The notes below the pieces were generated by a model. That model searched no databases. It was not told where the DNA came from and saw only the letters and a program-made list of their open reading frames with translations. Positions 61,501 to 64,000 of a stretch of DNA of 64,000 nt are shown here, piece by piece. Each line of letters starts with the position of its first letter. Within the stretch, counting starts at the first letter, position 1. The DNA comes from Pachyseris speciosa (taxonomy: Eukaryota > Cnidaria > Anthozoa > Scleractinia > Pachyseridae), in contig JAEMWC010000256.1 in assembly GCA_016490735.1 (NCBI GenBank), forward strand, positions 206,001 to 270,000, in the 5' to 3' direction. Both the position numbers and the translations under genes were made by a program.

Positions 61501-63941
61501 ACCCTGTGTATGGCCGAACTTGAAAAGCTAATATTAAGCATCAGGGACAGAAGGACGCGAGGAGCTCCACCAGTAAAGAGAGATTTGGGCAGTTTTGGTT
61601 CTTTTTGGCTAGATTCTGGCTAGAAAATGGCCCCACGAGCTTCAAAAGGTGTTTTTGCGGCAAAATGCTTGGTAGTTAACGGGCTAACACACCTTTGACC
61701 TAAAATGTAATAGGACTCCAGAAAACTCTAGGACCCCAGGATCTCGGCTTCAGCCATTGTCCTCACTAGACCACCACGTGTACCATCGGCATGGTCAACA
61801 AGGAGGGTCAGGTCATTGAGACAAAGACCATCGATTGCATCGCATTTTTTTACCGAGAAGGTGCCAAAGGCAATTGGAAAAGCGTAGTGAAACTACGCGA
61901 GCATATGAGGTTTAAACGGATTGCTATGTTTTGTACTACGAGACTTAAATAACAGTGGTCATTTCATTAGATTTCGCTACACTCTTTTAAACATGGTAAC
62001 TTGACGTTTCAAAGACCTGTAGGAACCTGTCTTCTGATTGACTCGTAAAGACCTAAAACGTAACCCAAATACAAAAATGCACGCTGTCCTAATGACATCA
62101 CGTGATGGGGACGCGCGCAAGCGCGAGGATGTCTTTCCTTTCTCTGTTTCGCGTCTCGCGCTCGCATGTAACACTGCGCGACGTGCCTCGTGGCTTTCTT
62201 GTCGCTGCGAATTCGGATTTTTGTAAAAATATCTGCGGATTGGCGGATTTTGCGAAAAATTAGCACGGATCGACGGATTTGCTGAACCCTATTCACCCCC
62301 CTCTTTTACTAAACAAAACTTCGATCAACTTCCAAATGTTGTCTTCATCAAATTTTGTTACAAATAATAATTATTAATTATGATTACAGTCAAACCTCAA
62401 TTATTAAGACCTCGATTATCCGGACTTCTCGATTATACAGGCCATTTCTTCTGTTCCCATTATTTTCGTGAATTTTAATAAGGTATGATGAAGATTCCTA
62501 AAATGCTATTCTTTTCAATTTGTTTTAATTTAGGCATTGAAAAGTGCATTTAAAACGACTTGGTTTTCCTTTCAAATGTAGCCGGAATTTCTAAGCACTG
62601 GCACACGTTGTAAGCACAGTGCACGTGCATTCAGTTGAGTTTTGACTGGTTGAGACTTGTTTTGTTGCCAAGTGAAACTTTGGTTTCCTAATTAATTAAT
62701 GTTGATCTCATTAATATTCATATTTTCGATTATCCAGACTCTCGATTATCCAGACTATTCACTACAGTCCCGTTCAAATCCGGATAATCAAGGTTTGACT
62801 GTAACTGGTAACAGGACCCCTGCTATATTCTATTTCGTTGATAATGAAACTCATGATTAAGCAAATCAGACTCCCGCTGTGCATCCATCCAAATTTGTTT
62901 ATCACTCACTATGCTAAATATTGGACTCCACCCTGTCTTATTACCATCATACAGTGTAAATCAATTGAGCATAGCCAGTATCCTCAGACAAGTCATTCAA
63001 TGTAATTATTAACGGATGCCAACTAAGCAAATTTAGACTGAGTAAAATGAATAGTTCAAATCGAGACCCCCTAATGACACTCACATGTAGATCTGTCATG
63101 AAGTTAAGCTCGTCTGAGCTGTTCAAAACAAACCTATTGTCTGCTGTTCCAAATCAACAATGACCTATTGTTGGTTGCATGACCATTCATTTTGATTAAC
63201 TTTAAAGTAATACAAAGGACAATTTGCCAAAGTTTTTCCCCTCTTTTCAAAGTAATTCATACATACATTTACGCATTCCTAAGTTCTATACGTGACATCA
63301 CCACGGCTTTAGAACAGAAACATGTCTGCAACGAATAATTAGGTGCAACCATGCATGATATTAAAATTCGCTTAGAGCTGTCGTATTTATTATTTATTTC
63401 TGTCTCGTATCTCAGTTTTGACTACTTCAATAGAATGTCGCCAAAACACTCAAATTGTAATTTGCCTCCGTAAATCAGATCTTGCAATTTAGGCGAGAGT
63501 TTCAAGGCGTTTCAGCGGATTGATACGAGAGTTTCGGAGAAGTTGCGTTTGAAACACAAAACGCAAGTAAGCTTATGCTTGAGGTTATATTTATGTGACA
63601 TTTCGGCATTACTTAGAAGTTGGTAGTTGTAAGTTTTGTTCTCCTAAACACTATCAGTGCGCTTTATTAATAGCAAAGTGAGGAAAGAGAAGCGAGATTC
63701 GATACTAAACGACAGAAAATAGTGAGAGAATTGCTCCTTTCCTTGCTTACCCGGGAAAAGCGAAAAAAAAAACCGTACTTTTATTGTCAAAACGCGATAG
63801 TATGTCCAAAAACTGTGTTGACATCATTCACTAAGTCTACAAATTATAAAATCTGAACTTACCTGACGATAAATGAGTAAGACAAAAGCAGAAAAACACC
63901 CGGAAACAAATCACTTTCAGAGACAACTCGTCTTCCGCCAT
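20731..63941 (-). CDS. Host gene: secreted F5/8C plus fucolectin (FTP) multidomain protein, 11 exons
   Basis: I joined 11 minus-strand exons whose GT/AG sites and phases agree: signal peptide (phase 1 out), then five domains each made of two exons. F5/8C domains are split by a phase-0 intron, FTP domains by a phase-1 intron, and all domain borders are phase 1, as expected for exon shuffling. Domain order is F5/8C, FTP, FTP, F5/8C, F5/8C. Coding length is 2,323 bases (about 774 residues) with no stop or frameshift. Both domain types are beta-sandwich folds that bind sugars or membranes, so a secreted or extracellular lectin or adhesion protein is likely. The final exon either reads on to a TAG at 20722-20724 or splices to an exon not found here. 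Other exons could be hidden in the long introns. Confidence 0.8.
21363..21655 (-). CDS. Exon 10: first half of F5/8C domain 3
   Basis: Acceptor TTTTTACAG, donor GTAAGC, length 293, phase 1 to 0. Motifs: TNSWCSASASLPQYLQFNI, VITVSGVSTQGD and WVTSYAISYGYDGQKW, the standard discoidin strand order. The start is DCLSPMG, with the opening domain cysteine. Confidence 0.85.
22034..22066 (+). repeat. (ATGT)n tail, probable LINE 3' end
   Basis: GAATAAAG followed by about eight ATGT units. AATAAA-like signal plus simple tandem tail is typical of non-LTR element 3' ends; the body upstream (about 21930-22033) is not codable. Confidence 0.6.
22187..22328 (-). CDS. Exon 9: second half of F5/8C domain 2
   Basis: Acceptor AATTTCCAG, donor GTACAG, length 142, phase 0 to 1. 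Frame TFTGNSDRSSIVRSDLYQPV, then AAKFIRFYPL and LRVAVYGSLQ, matching the conserved GN-D-R ... A-R-F-I-R-x-x-P ... L-R-x-E-x-Y-G end of discoidin domains. Confidence 0.88.
22859..23172 (-). CDS. Exon 8: first half of F5/8C domain 2
   Basis: Acceptor TTAATTTCAG, donor GTAACA, length 314, phase 1 to 0. It opens GCSSDPVGISDSSI, then GSNCWMPSSNN, FLQIDLGSVYFVCGVATQGN and WTMTYKIRTSLNNVNW. This is the best-conserved discoidin half in the window. Confidence 0.9.
23773..23976 (-). CDS. Exon 7: second half of FTP domain 2
   Basis: Acceptor TTTGTACAG, donor GTATTA, length 204, phase 1 to 1. Frame GGQTNPSCGGTLSLASGRTK, then VGRYVYVRIPENNKVLTLCE and VEVYST, the signature ending of fucolectin/tachylectin-4/pentraxin-1 domains. 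The intron between exons 8 and 7 (23173-23772) shows no gene. Confidence 0.88.
24700..24779. repeat. Hairpin with about 27-base arms
   Basis: CCCCTCTCCCCTTTTCCAAT (24701-24720) with GTTGAAG pairs with CTTCCAACATTGAAAAGG-type sequence at 24753-24779. It may be one end of a short foldback element; the rest of the intron (23977-25065) contains no supported gene. Confidence 0.6.
25066..25320 (-). CDS. Exon 6: first half of FTP domain 2
   Basis: Acceptor TTTTTTCAG, donor GTACGT, length 255, phase 1 to 1. It opens NLALNQPAEQ (the canonical FTP start), then ASRAVDGNNSTDFL, CTHTTRRTDPWWRVDLGSSV and FEIRIG. The His in CTHT and the basic pair are in the places of the fucose and calcium site in this family. 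Confidence 0.9.
25395..25745 (+). repeat. (TAA/TTA)n microsatellites
   Basis: Runs of TAA/TTA at about 25398-25490 and TTA at about 25694-25745, separated by about 200 bases of unique sequence. Confidence 0.9.
25956..30174. mobile_element. 4.2-kb TTAA-flanked element with about 500-bp inverted arms
   Basis: Ends GAGCTTCTGCC at 25956 and GGCAGAAGCTC at 30174, each flanked by TTAA (25952-25955 and 30175-30178). The arms 25956-26460 and about 29660-30174 are imperfect inverted copies (for example CCTAAGGATAGGGCATTACA on the right). TTAA duplication points to the piggyBac or Kolobok superfamilies. No transposase frame was found inside, so it is probably non-autonomous. It contains the MITE at 29214-29649 and the dispersed repeat at 27365-27720. 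Confidence 0.82.
29214..29649. mobile_element. 436-bp foldback MITE, TTAA target duplication
   Basis: Almost the whole element is one palindrome of about 210-base arms around 29430, beginning AGTGCACCTCACCCCAAAA. TTAA flanks both ends (29210-29213 and 29650-29653). It lies directly beside the right arm of the larger TTAA element, an insertion inside it. The arms contain a TGACGTCA-like site near the centre (GACGTCA at about 29398 and 29459). Confidence 0.88.
30693..30936. mobile_element. Short inverted-repeat element (MITE-like)
   Basis: AACCCAGGCTCTCTCTTTTC at 30693 onward pairs with GAAAAGAGAGTGAGCCTGGG ending at 30936, followed inward by further pairing (GAGAGACCCTGGTTGG with CCAATCAGGGTCTCTC). 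No target duplication is clear. Confidence 0.65.
31060..31722 (+). pseudogene. Non-LTR retrotransposon reverse transcriptase C-terminal fragment
   Basis: One frame with two stops (TAA near 31132 and TGA 31375-31377). Motifs: EAVNHISNWSHNNFFQLNPS, KVLGATISNDLKWNDHVDSI and RSLPKYLSDDIERIQRHAMR. These are the end of the palm/thumb region of animal LINE reverse transcriptases (jockey/CR1/RTE-like). The catalytic YxDD part is missing, so it is 5'-truncated, the usual LINE insertion outcome. Confidence 0.78.
31838..31866 (-). ncRNA. Hammerhead-ribozyme-like core
   Basis: Minus strand: CTGACGA, a 6-bp stem GGATGA/TCATCC with loop TGTC, then GAAAC. It fits the CUGANGA-stem II-GAAA core exactly. Stems I and III could not be assigned with confidence. 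Confidence 0.5.
31941..32191 (+). repeat. (GA)n/(GAGG)n microsatellite
   Basis: About 250 bases of GA units interrupted by a central GGGA/GGAG block (32054-32115). The long frames through it are artefacts of the repeat. Confidence 0.95.
32412..32477 (-). repeat. tRNA-like (SINE-type) sequence
   Basis: Minus strand A-box TGGTCTAGTGGTA and B-box GGTTCAAGTCC about 30 bases apart, with an imperfect acceptor stem. The stretch 32192-33230 otherwise shows no gene. Confidence 0.45.
32792..32820. repeat. 29-base palindrome
   Basis: CAGTTAAG at 32792-32799 and CTTAACTG at 32813-32820 enclose an A/T run. It lies in a segment with other short dyads (ATAAAACACGA, AGTTTAAAACACGA). Confidence 0.7.
33013..33079 (+). 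repeat. tRNA-like (SINE-type) sequence
   Basis: A-box TGGTTTAGTGGTTA and B-box GGTTCGAGTGC at tRNA spacing, with the stems degraded. A second tRNA-like relic lies 550 bases upstream on the other strand. Confidence 0.45.
33287..33311 (-). ncRNA. Hammerhead-like core in inverted Penelope end
   Basis: Minus strand CTGACAA-AGGGCTAACGCTC-GAAAC. One base differs from the CUGANGA rule; it is homologous to the core at 34429-34453. Confidence 0.35.
33535..34330 (+). pseudogene. Penelope-like element RT end and GIY-YIG endonuclease, frameshifted
   Basis: The first frame (33535 to about 33870) ends a reverse transcriptase (CHFFEKRGYPDSVVQ and AVQVDQQSAL). After a shift the second frame gives a Cys-rich linker (CARSQCKTCPFI) and the GIY-YIG domain: VIYCITCTLCKKLYISETG with GRRLGDRFREHLRD, then RHFNLPNHCKQHM. 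Ser replaces the usual Gly in the YIGETG motif. Family role: the endonuclease nicks target DNA for reverse transcription. The 5' two-thirds of the RT is missing. Confidence 0.82.
34429..34453 (+). ncRNA. Hammerhead-like core in Penelope 3' end
   Basis: CCGACGA-AGGGCTAATGCTC-GAAAC; the first pair differs from CUGANGA by one base. Hammerhead motifs are known from Penelope-like elements. Confidence 0.4.
34593..34820. mobile_element. 228-bp foldback MITE
   Basis: AATAGCCCATTTTACAGTTG at 34593 pairs with the inverse ending at 34820, and the arms continue through CACTCAAA-GCC and AGGGGTGACC/GGTCACCT about 75 bases inward. No clear target duplication. Confidence 0.7.
34826..35120 (-). pseudogene. 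THAP-domain fragment, one frameshift
   Basis: From ATG 35120: MPERYVAARCSNTSNPEKG, KIPYANSKNPVALRRRKKRK, and after a shift near 34975 the frame LCSVHFGEDDHIYLVDSN. The THAP zinc module needs C-x2-4-C ... C-x2-H; the second pair (CSVH, then F) is present and the first is weakened. THAP domains occur in P-element and PIF/Harbinger-type transposases and in host regulators. No DDE part follows, so a transposon remnant is most likely. Confidence 0.6.
35190..35976. other. Intron sequence, no feature recognised
   Basis: AT-rich sequence directly downstream (in gene direction) of exon 5; nothing coding or repetitive could be supported. Confidence 0.5.
35977..36171 (-). CDS. Exon 5: second half of FTP domain 1
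   Basis: Acceptor CTCATCAAG, donor GTAAGT, length 195, phase 1 to 1. Frame GGATNRRCAGNIQIPTNQEK, then YGRYVSIRIPGNSETLTLCE and VEVYSTYISRT. Same layout as exon 7. Confidence 0.88.
36907..39036. mobile_element. 2.1-kb THAP/DDE transposon with about 75-bp inverted ends
   Basis: ATACACCTTATTCCAAAATG at 36907 onward recurs inverted, ending at 39036. About 75 bases match, including GAATGATCTGGGGAGAGCAG and GAAACGAGGCATCGAGGGCC. Flanks show no matching target duplication, so the ends may extend or be eroded. Transposase remnants lie inside on the minus strand. Confidence 0.7.
37830..39020 (-). pseudogene. THAP plus DDE_Tnp_4 (PIF/Harbinger-like) transposase, decayed
   Basis: Reading leftward from 39020: a degraded THAP-like start (KIALFHSLLRKFMWKNGVK, then WIVAIRRDLG in another frame) and a coiled-coil-like KAELTEKLRQFEADISKI near 38430. 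KDLAFYSGFPNRDIFKSII follows near 38320, and then the DDE core: MPADFKDKYPSTRAIIDCSE near 38070, whose IIDC Asp is the usual first or second catalytic acid in DDE_Tnp_4 proteins. Several stops and frameshifts. The middle (38130-38230) and the last acidic residue are not clear. Confidence 0.65.
39180..39330 (+). repeat. (GGTAGT/GGTGGT)n microsatellite
   Basis: Compound array of GGTGGT and TAGTAG/GGTAGT units. A 20-base phrase, TAATAGTAATCAACGGGTGG, occurs twice (39168 and 39235). Confidence 0.95.
39420..42795. mobile_element. Possible 3.4-kb inverted-repeat element
   Basis: GCAGAGGGGCATTTTGTCTG followed by CGCATG at 39420-39445 recurs inverted at 42770-42795, 26 of 26 bases. Inward both sides have an AAAATGGCGG-type segment (about 39487-39500 inverse and 42712-42724). 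No transposase frame or target duplication was found. The interior (39540-42700) contains no gene that I can support. Confidence 0.5.
43547..44345 (-). pseudogene. LINE ORF2 C-terminal fragment with zinc knuckle
   Basis: Read leftward: VRPLGFYGLLSAIKSLRKM, then a frame with FNWELAYVLTPRCTKSTKL and FKLLHRRIPTNDFLFKIG. The CCHC signature CTFCHSAETLIHLFWSC (about 43930-43880) follows with TSTFWK. The C-x2-C-x7-H-x4-C plus FW pattern marks the end of L1/L2-type reverse transcriptase ORFs. At least two frameshifts, and the RT core is absent. Confidence 0.75.
46052..47086. mobile_element. 1.03-kb MITE-like element, TA duplication
   Basis: About 95-bp inverted ends begin GCCTACGTGTAGCCGTACCC, with AACGTCTACGAAAAGCTGAC inside, and TA flanks at 46050-46051 and 47087-47088. 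The interior has a segment with ATGGCGGACGGAGAGCC and no recognisable protein. Confidence 0.85.
47159..47673. mobile_element. 515-bp hAT-like MITE
   Basis: Short inverted ends ACAGGGAGCC (47159) and GGCTCCCTGTG (47673) are flanked by TGATAACC at 47151-47158 and 47674-47681. An 8-bp duplication and CAGGG-type ends fit hAT elements. The end base does not pair, so the duplication could be read as 7 bp. Confidence 0.75.
48730..48969 (-). CDS. Exon 4: first half of FTP domain 1
   Basis: Acceptor TTTGTCCAAG, donor GTAAGC, length 240, phase 1 to 1. It opens NIALFKPTSQSSTYSTLVSS, then NAVDGGRNNNYTHCTHTLG, PWWRVDLEREEPVAEVHILN and GAEIRVG, the standard FTP first half. CC in KGCCAER takes the place of the usual Cys in this loop. 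Confidence 0.9.
48970..50030. other. Intron sequence, no gene recognised
   Basis: Contains blocks resembling sequences at 47210-47290 (GTAAGTTTCAT-AGCGAC-ATGTAT) but no codable protein or clear element ends. Confidence 0.4.
50070..50097 (-). ncRNA. Hammerhead-ribozyme-like core 1
   Basis: Minus strand CTGATGA, stem TGGCATGAGTCATGCC, GAAAC. Core letters are perfect. Downstream a three-pair stem III (ACA ... TGT) would put a GTA cleavage triplet before TCGTGAGC. Confidence 0.55.
50639..50666 (-). ncRNA. Hammerhead-ribozyme-like core 2
   Basis: Identical to core 1 (50070-50097) over CTGATGA, stem II and GAAAC; same orientation, 569 bases downstream. Confidence 0.55.
51055..51082 (+). ncRNA. 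Hammerhead-ribozyme-like core 3, inverted
   Basis: Plus strand CTGATGA, stem TGGCATGAGTCATGCT, GAAAC. One C to T change weakens the base of stem II. It faces cores 1 and 2. Confidence 0.5.
51130..52646. other. Intron sequence, possible remnants only
   Basis: 51750-52105 has a plus-strand frame (LVNNAIGAIFCQHDRP; YAAVIHEYPRIHLGHKREN) without a recognised family. Around 52400-52560, GGAACNAAT and CCCTGTGAAT motifs recur within a short distance. Nothing firm. Confidence 0.35.
52647..52794 (-). CDS. Exon 3: second half of F5/8C domain 1
   Basis: Acceptor CATTAAATAG, donor GTGTGC, length 148, phase 0 to 1. Frame SFIGNYDKNSAVKNILYNGV, then AARYLRFLVDSNHNGACLRV and EIFGVP. The acceptor lacks a strong pyrimidine tract, but phase and domain order fit exon 2 and exon 4 exactly. 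Confidence 0.82.
53560..53631 (-). tRNA. tRNA-like gene or tRNA-derived SINE head
   Basis: The minus strand folds as a tRNA: A-box TAGCTCAGTGGTTAGAAC, a 5-bp anticodon stem TCCGT/ACGGA around loop ATAGATC (formal anticodon AGA), and T-arm ATGGGTTCAAATCCCAT. The D stem and acceptor each have one mismatch, and there is no long variable arm as a serine tRNA would need. A pseudogene or SINE head is more likely than a working tRNA. Confidence 0.55.
53780..54185. mobile_element. About 400-bp MITE with GCTCTATTA ends
   Basis: GCTCTATTAAGCACCCC at 53780 and its inverse (GGGGTAATAGAGC) ending at 54185. The interior repeats AAGCCCCC several times and contains C and G runs (53846-53872, 54161-54176). 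No target duplication visible. Confidence 0.6.
54190..55270 (+). pseudogene. Non-LTR retrotransposon C-terminal fragment and 3' end
   Basis: The frame shifts at least twice. It contains a zinc-knuckle C-x2-C-x8-H-x4-C (CRICNKHEETIDHIVSGC, 54602-54655), then NWCCKLTDVIGTIQQKHIDK, EATRMWGMRTGAVPIIVGAL and the end LVSCKRSSS at 55095. This C-terminal pattern is typical of R2/R4-like LINEs. A short 3' untranslated part follows, ending in an AATAATAATAA tail near 55265. The catalytic RT core is absent. Confidence 0.72.
55700..56010 (-). CDS. Exon 2: first half of F5/8C domain 1
   Basis: Acceptor TTAATTTTTGCAG, donor GTAGCC, length 311, phase 1 to 0. It opens ASCENNPVGIADGFIYM, then GSSWCASTSNSNPYLQIDLQ, CAVSTQGNLQGDQWVETYTL and WTDYKEGGQINK. 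The upstream MLCIILFLVFFLIFA frame is the intron's pyrimidine tract, not a signal peptide. Confidence 0.9.
56126..56172 (+). repeat. GT/G-rich microsatellite
   Basis: GTGTGTGTG followed by a G run and GGGGTTGGGGTT units. The following stretch to 57230 shows no gene. Confidence 0.9.
57235..57670 (+). repeat. Tandem array, about five units of 80-90 bases
   Basis: Each unit reads GCTAAAACATTGAAA, then GGGGTCTTCGTTTTGTAGTT, a C-rich spacer and CTCAAACTACAAAACGAAGA, so every unit is itself a hairpin (CTTCGTTTTGTAGTTT against AAACTACAAAACGAAG). Confidence 0.88.
58793..59872 (+). repeat. Local duplication plus a 165-bp tandem pair
   Basis: Block 58793-59140 (CACAGCCACGTA ... GAGCCCTTCAATTGT) recurs at about 59585-59872. 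Between them, about 59140-59306 and 59307-59475 are near-identical 165-base tandem copies. The second ends near GTGAAATAAAGACTACTACTAC (59557-59578), a LINE-like 3' tail. Confidence 0.85.
60055..60362 (+). repeat. Two direct copies of a 90-base segment
   Basis: TTTTAAGGGAAAAATTGTC to CAAACCCTGTGTCATCA at 60055-60133 and again at 60276-60352. Flanking sequence to 60790 shows no gene. Confidence 0.75.
60798..62303. mobile_element. 1.5-kb inverted-repeat element, TTTTAC duplication
   Basis: GAGGGGGGTGAATAGG at 60798 and its inverse ending at 62303, flanked by TTTTAC at 60792-60797 and 62304-62309. Subterminal GCGGATTGGCGGATTTT units occur in direct orientation at both ends (about 60880 and 62230). 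No transposase visible; interior frames are short. Confidence 0.8.
62387..62801. mobile_element. 415-bp pogo/Tigger-like MITE
   Basis: CAGTCAAACCTCAATTATTA at 62387 and its inverse (CCGGATAATCAAGGTTTGACTG) ending at 62801, with TA on both sides. Internal TCGATTATCCRGACT units repeat at both ends. End sequence and TA duplication match the pogo/Tigger group. Confidence 0.85.
62810..63862. other. First intron of the lectin gene, no other feature recognised
   Basis: AT-rich sequence without coding frames or clear element ends. Confidence 0.5.
63863..63941 (-). CDS. Exon 1: signal peptide of the lectin gene
   Basis: ATG at 63941, donor GTAAGT immediately after 63863, length 79 so phase 1. It encodes MAEDELSLKVICFRVFFCFC then LTHLSS: a short polar start, a hydrophobic core and a polar, small-residue end, as in a signal peptide. 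The phase fits exon 2 (ASCENNP). The 8-kb gap to exon 2 means assignment to this gene is inferred from phase, strand and signal character. Confidence 0.65.
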
Positions 63942-64000
63942 TTCTGCATTCCTTCACGGAACGACGTCAGAGACCACATTCCAACAGTCACGCTAAACAA
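63942..64000 (-). promoter_or_regulatory. Probable 5' leader or promoter of the lectin gene
   Basis: Minus strand contains a CRE-like TGACGTCG about 25 bases before the start codon; no TATA box is seen in the few bases available. Confidence 0.3.

Overview
The window looks like nuclear DNA of a marine invertebrate, most probably a cnidarian such as a stony coral. That is inferred from three things: a spliced secreted gene made of F5/8-type-C (discoidin) and fucolectin domains, a dense mix of Penelope, LINE, THAP/DDE and MITE-like repeats, and a Polinton/adintovirus-like element. No species can be named from the sequence alone.

Region 1 (1 to about 15.5 kb) is most of a Polinton/Maverick (adintovirus-like) element whose left end lies outside the window. 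It carries, in order: a phage-fibre-like protein with a collagen stalk, a 29-residue ORF and an A32/FtsK-type packaging ATPase on the minus strand. On the plus strand follow an unknown coiled-coil protein, a 35-residue ORF, a penton-like protein, a small basic protein, the major capsid protein, a pX-like minor virion protein, an adenain-like protease, a zinc-ribbon plus phospholipase A2 protein, a chromodomain integrase, a BRO-N/VRR-NUC protein, an AT-hook zinc finger and a protein-primed DNA polymerase B. Only the ATPase and the small ORFs are clearly intact. About 19 frameshifts, 4 in-frame stops and one lost start codon show it is a decayed copy. Eight of its genes share a box, TCTAA-N11-ATG or a one- or two-base variant, whose spacing to the start codon is exactly constant. 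This is the most interesting non-coding signal in the window.

Region 2 (about 15.5 to 20.7 kb) has no confident host gene. It holds hairpins, a tandem array flanked by inverted repeats, a possible plus-strand exon and a RecQ-like helicase remnant.

Region 3 (20.7 to 63.9 kb) is spanned by one minus-strand host gene that I reconstruct from 11 exons with matching splice phases. It begins with a signal-peptide exon at 63.9 kb and reads F5/8C, FTP, FTP, F5/8C, F5/8C, every domain being split over two exons. The coding part is about 2.3 kb and has no frameshift. Its product is probably a secreted or surface carbohydrate-binding protein. The very large introns are filled with mobile DNA: two nested TTAA-flanked inverted-repeat elements (26-30 kb), LINE remnants (31, 44 and 54 kb), a Penelope-like element with a GIY-YIG nuclease (33-34.5 kb), a THAP/DDE transposon (37-39 kb), nested TA- and 7-8-bp-TSD elements (45-48.5 kb), a cluster of hammerhead-ribozyme-like cores (50-51 kb), tandem repeats (57-60 kb), a 6-bp-TSD element (60.8-62.3 kb) and a pogo-like MITE (62.4-62.8 kb).
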